Positions 61,296 through 64,000 of a stretch of 64,000 nucleotides of DNA are shown here, in pieces; within the stretch, counting starts at the first letter, position 1; the number at the start of each line of letters is the position of its first letter. The DNA lies in the NCBI GenBank assembly GCA_963556195.1, contig OY744525.1:77721844-77785843 (forward strand), in the 5' to 3' direction. Origin of the DNA: Sepiola atlantica (taxonomy: Eukaryota > Mollusca > Cephalopoda > Sepiida > Sepiolidae). The translations under genes were made by a program, and so were the position numbers. The notes below the pieces were generated by a model, which was not told the origin of the DNA, did no database searches, and worked only from the letters and a program-made list of their open reading frames with translations.

Positions 61296-61605
61296 TGTAT
61301 AGAAAAAGTAAAATGGAAAAGGGGACAAAGCACACAATATAAAAGACAAAATCACATAATAAAAACATTATTAGACTAATATTTTGTTTCTAGTATTAAC
61401 AGAAACTTTTTCAAGGTGAACTGCAGTTTTTCATTCATGTAGAGTGTGTAAAAACTTCTTGCTACTATTGTCATATCAATACACTCTGAAGAAGTCTCTT
61501 TTAATAAAAAAAACAAATTATTAGTCTACTGATGTTTATTTTATATGATTTTGTCCTTTATATTTTATTGTTCGTCCACTTTTCCATTTTACTATTTCTA
61601 TACAA
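61296..61605. mobile_element. Fold-back MITE close to gene 6 exon 3
   Basis: The left arm (61296-61380, ending ACATTATTAGACTAAT) and right arm (61520-61605, starting ATTAGTCTACTGATGT) are inverted copies of about 85 bp around a loop of about 140 nt. It ends only about 65 bp before the exon 3 acceptor. No coding content. Confidence 0.7.
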
Positions 61606-61669
61606 TCTTTATTACGTAAGAATTAACATGTTAACATATAAAATTAATAATCTTGTAACTTTTTTTCAG

Positions 61670-61959
61670 ATATATACCCTTCCCAATATTGTAACCCCCC
61701 TCCTTCACAAGTTGAACAACATCGCACAACAGAAACCAGACCCCTAGGACAGACTGTCAGCTACCCCAGTGATACAACAATAGTAGCAAGAGGTTTCTAC
61801 ACACCCTACATGAATGACAACAGTCCTCATGCAGATGCAAAGTCTGACTCTGGTGGTGAAAATAGTAGTTCTTTCAGCAGAAGTTTACAATCAAAAAATG
61901 TACCTACAAGTGGTAGCCAGTCTTCAATCAATCGACCACTGCCTGCATTACCTCATTAG
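61670..61959 (+). CDS. Protocadherin gene 6, exon 3 (cytoplasmic C-terminus, type a)
   Basis: 290 nt after TTTTTTTCAG. It reads DIYPSQYCNPPPSQVE and ends INRPLPALPH-TAG. The second central Pro of the motif is Ala here, but the Arg and the spaced prolines of the [RK]xxPxxP pattern remain. Confidence 0.92.
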
Positions 61960-62162
61960 AATGATTTTTTTTCTTAAAAACAGTTTTACCAGTTAATATA
62001 TAACCAAATTTTCATGAAGAGGGCCTGTGTATTTGTTTTTGATATCTATAATCTAAGAAAGTCCATTTAAATCAAACTTATTGAATTTATTTTATTTTTC
62101 AACCTACATTTGGTTTCAATTTTTTTTTTAAATTAAAATAGTATCAAAAATATTTCATAGTT

Positions 62163-62203
<41 letters not shown>

Positions 62204-62287
62204 GACATTCATCGAACTGAATCTTTTAAGGAGACTGCAAAGTAAAAGGGCACTGATATTATATGCTAATACATATATTGTCATTAA

Positions 62288-62354
<67 letters not shown>

Positions 62355-62500
62355 GATGAGTCATTGAAAAATAATTAGACCTGCAAATGGAAGCAAATCA
62401 GTATCTTCAGTTGTTCAAAATAAGGAGCATTTAGTAAATAAAAATATTTATATATATATATATATATGAATATAGGCATCCATACATATAATTAGGTATC
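61960..62500 (+). repeat. Gene 6 3' region with (TA)n microsatellites
   Basis: After the stop the DNA is AT-rich, with (TA)n at about 62167-62200 and 62292-62354 and a shorter tract at 62450-62466. No gene. Confidence 0.6.
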
Positions 62501-63115
62501 TATATATGTTTGCGTAGTGTAAACTCCAAACCTAATTAACTGATCATTATGAATTTTGACAGACAGCTGCTAAGCGTAAGGGTGAGTAATGTGGGCCATA
62601 TATTTAGTTTTATGCACACTGGGGGCAGAGGCTAATAGCTTTCATTAAAATTCAGATACCTTTGATTTAGATGAAATTTTAATCATAGGTATTAGACATC
62701 AATTAAAGAATATTTTAGTTTCATCAGAATATTTTCAAAGTTTGTTAGAGAGAATAATATGAGAACAACCTCCCATTTGAGAATTCAAGTAATTCCGATT
62801 TGCATTAAAATTTGATTGATAGTAATTAGACACCAATTAAGCAATATTCCATGAATTTCAATTTCTTTTTAAGACCCCTTAAGCCCAAACTCCAAATCTT
62901 AAACATTTTCTAGAATCACAGTATCATTTAATAGATTTTAATCAAAATGGGAATAAGGAATTTAGACATACGGTTTAGTAGCATATGTATCTTGATTTTA
63001 ATCTTCATAAGGGAACATAAAAGTTGTACAAAACAGTTAGCTGAATTAATTTTATTATTAACAAGCAGAATACCTGTCCCAGAACAAGTATTCAGCTAGT
63101 ATATATATATATAAA
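62500..63115. repeat. Unclassified dispersed-repeat-like block
   Basis: Starts GTAAACTCCAAACCTAATTA and ends ACCTGTCCCAGAACAAGTAT next to a (TA)n tract. It has an internal duplication: ATTAGACATCAATTAAAGAA near 62690 and ATTAGACACCAATTAAGCAA near 62827. Likely an old mobile element of unknown family. Confidence 0.4.
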
Positions 63116-63740
63116 GATTTGGTAACTAATTTCATCAGAAAGTTTTTTTGTTTTCTAAGCATCTTTGATTTTTATTAAAAATAAAAATTTAAATATTATT
63201 AAATCTTCTCTCAATATTTGTGTTGCAAATATCCAATTATAAATACATGTTCTCTATATTTCTGACAAAAGAGTGATATCTTTTTTTTTCTTTATTAATT
63301 AAAGAAATCAGAAAATTAAAACGGTTGAAATTATGTTAATATTTTTATTCTGGGCACAAATATTTAAATTAAAATATTTTTTCTCAATTTATTTTAAATT
63401 AAATTTTGTTTTGGTGTGTGGACATTCCTTATAATAAAAAAATTACATTTATTGAATAAGAGAATTCTTTACACGTTTTTGTTTGAAAGAGCACCCCCTC
63501 CCTCTAACACTAGTGCTGTCAAAAAGGAAGTAGATCACACAACAATAACTAACTGCTTACAATGTTTTAATAGATGGATTATTAAAATTAATTTTGTCTT
63601 AACATTTTCAAATACTAAGTTTGAGAGATATATGTATATATTAGATTAATTTAATTGTACAAAAAAGAAATTTATACTCGGTTTTATTTTCATCATATAT
63701 ACTCAATACTAATATTAGCTTTTGCTGATGAGGAAGTGAG

Positions 63741-63897
63741 TGGCAGCCATTGCATAGTCAACACGCTACGTAGGACTGCTGCCTTGTGTGTAAGAGAGAG
63801 CACACATGTAATACATTATAAAATTGGACTATCACGACATCAAAAGTGTCTTTGTTGATAACGTTGCTATTTGGTCTGACTGGGTTGAAGAACAAAG
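63741..63897 (+). promoter_or_regulatory. Block B and non-coding first exon of a probable seventh protocadherin gene
   Basis: TGGCAGCCATTGCATAGTCA then CTACGTAGGACTGCT matches block B, and the donor GAACAAAG/GTAAAA lies at 63897/63898, 156 nt from the block start, as in the six genes. The coding exon would lie beyond 64000. Block A was not clearly found upstream. Confidence 0.55.
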
Positions 63898-64000
63898 GTA
63901 AAAATTTCAATTTTATTTTTTCTATATTATTTTTTATAAAAAAGATGCAAGAAAAAATTAAAAATAATTTTGATGCAAAGAATCAACCATTTTGATTAAA

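Noticed and set aside
1..64000. Vertebrate-style arrangement with variable exons sharing one constant region
   Set aside because: Each gene has its own exons 2 and 3 with good splice sites. No shared constant cluster is seen in the window.

Overview
The window is a piece of a clustered protocadherin locus from a cephalopod, most likely an octopus. It carries six complete protocadherin genes, all on the + strand, arranged head to tail, with the 5' end of a probable seventh at the right edge. The octopus call rests on tandem protocadherins that each carry their own cytoplasmic exons, very AT-rich introns, and LINE/SINE tails of the 'catgccagcatg...(ATG)n' kind that I associate with octopus genomes. 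The host assignment is inference.

Every gene has the same plan. A non-coding first exon ends at an AAAG/GT donor and sits beside a conserved two-block promoter-like module. Next comes one large exon of about 2.4 kb encoding signal peptide, six cadherin repeats (EC1-EC6), the transmembrane helix and about 85 juxtamembrane residues, ending in phase 0. A small exon of 154-163 nt follows and ends in phase 1. The last coding exon is always exactly 290 nt and ends in a proline-rich RPLPxxP tail. Coding exons: gene 1 (1631-4027, 4245-4404, 15133-15422); gene 2 (18132-20528, 22647-22800, 27635-27924); gene 3 (29648-32053, 34695-34857, 35744-36033); gene 4 (37717 or 37762-40161, 40301-40463, 42978-43267); gene 5 (45206-47599, 51735-51891, 53332-53621); gene 6 (55375-57765, 58030-58189, 61670-61959). 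Predicted proteins are about 946-965 aa.

The genes are mosaics. Ectodomains fall into class A (genes 1, 3, 4, 6) and class B (genes 2, 5). Cytoplasmic exons fall into class a (1, 4, 6), b (2, 3) and c (5). Promoters pair as 2 with 5 and 3 with 4. EC5, EC6, the membrane helix and the juxtamembrane tail are almost identical in all six, while EC1-EC4 differ. This fits tandem duplication by unequal crossing over inside the homogenised 3' half of the large exon, so the duplicated unit runs from the cytoplasmic exons of one gene through the promoter and ectodomain of the next.

The introns between the second and third coding exons, and some between the first and second, hold most mobile DNA. This includes a 1.6-kb fold-back element and a truncated Ty3/gypsy remnant in gene 1, several LINE 3' ends (one with an inverted 5' part), U2 snRNA-like fragments inside an unidentified composite element in gene 2, Penelope-like sequences with hammerhead-like boxes, a mariner-type MITE in gene 3, and tandem repeats in gene 5. 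No tRNA, rRNA, CRISPR or non-protocadherin host gene was seen.
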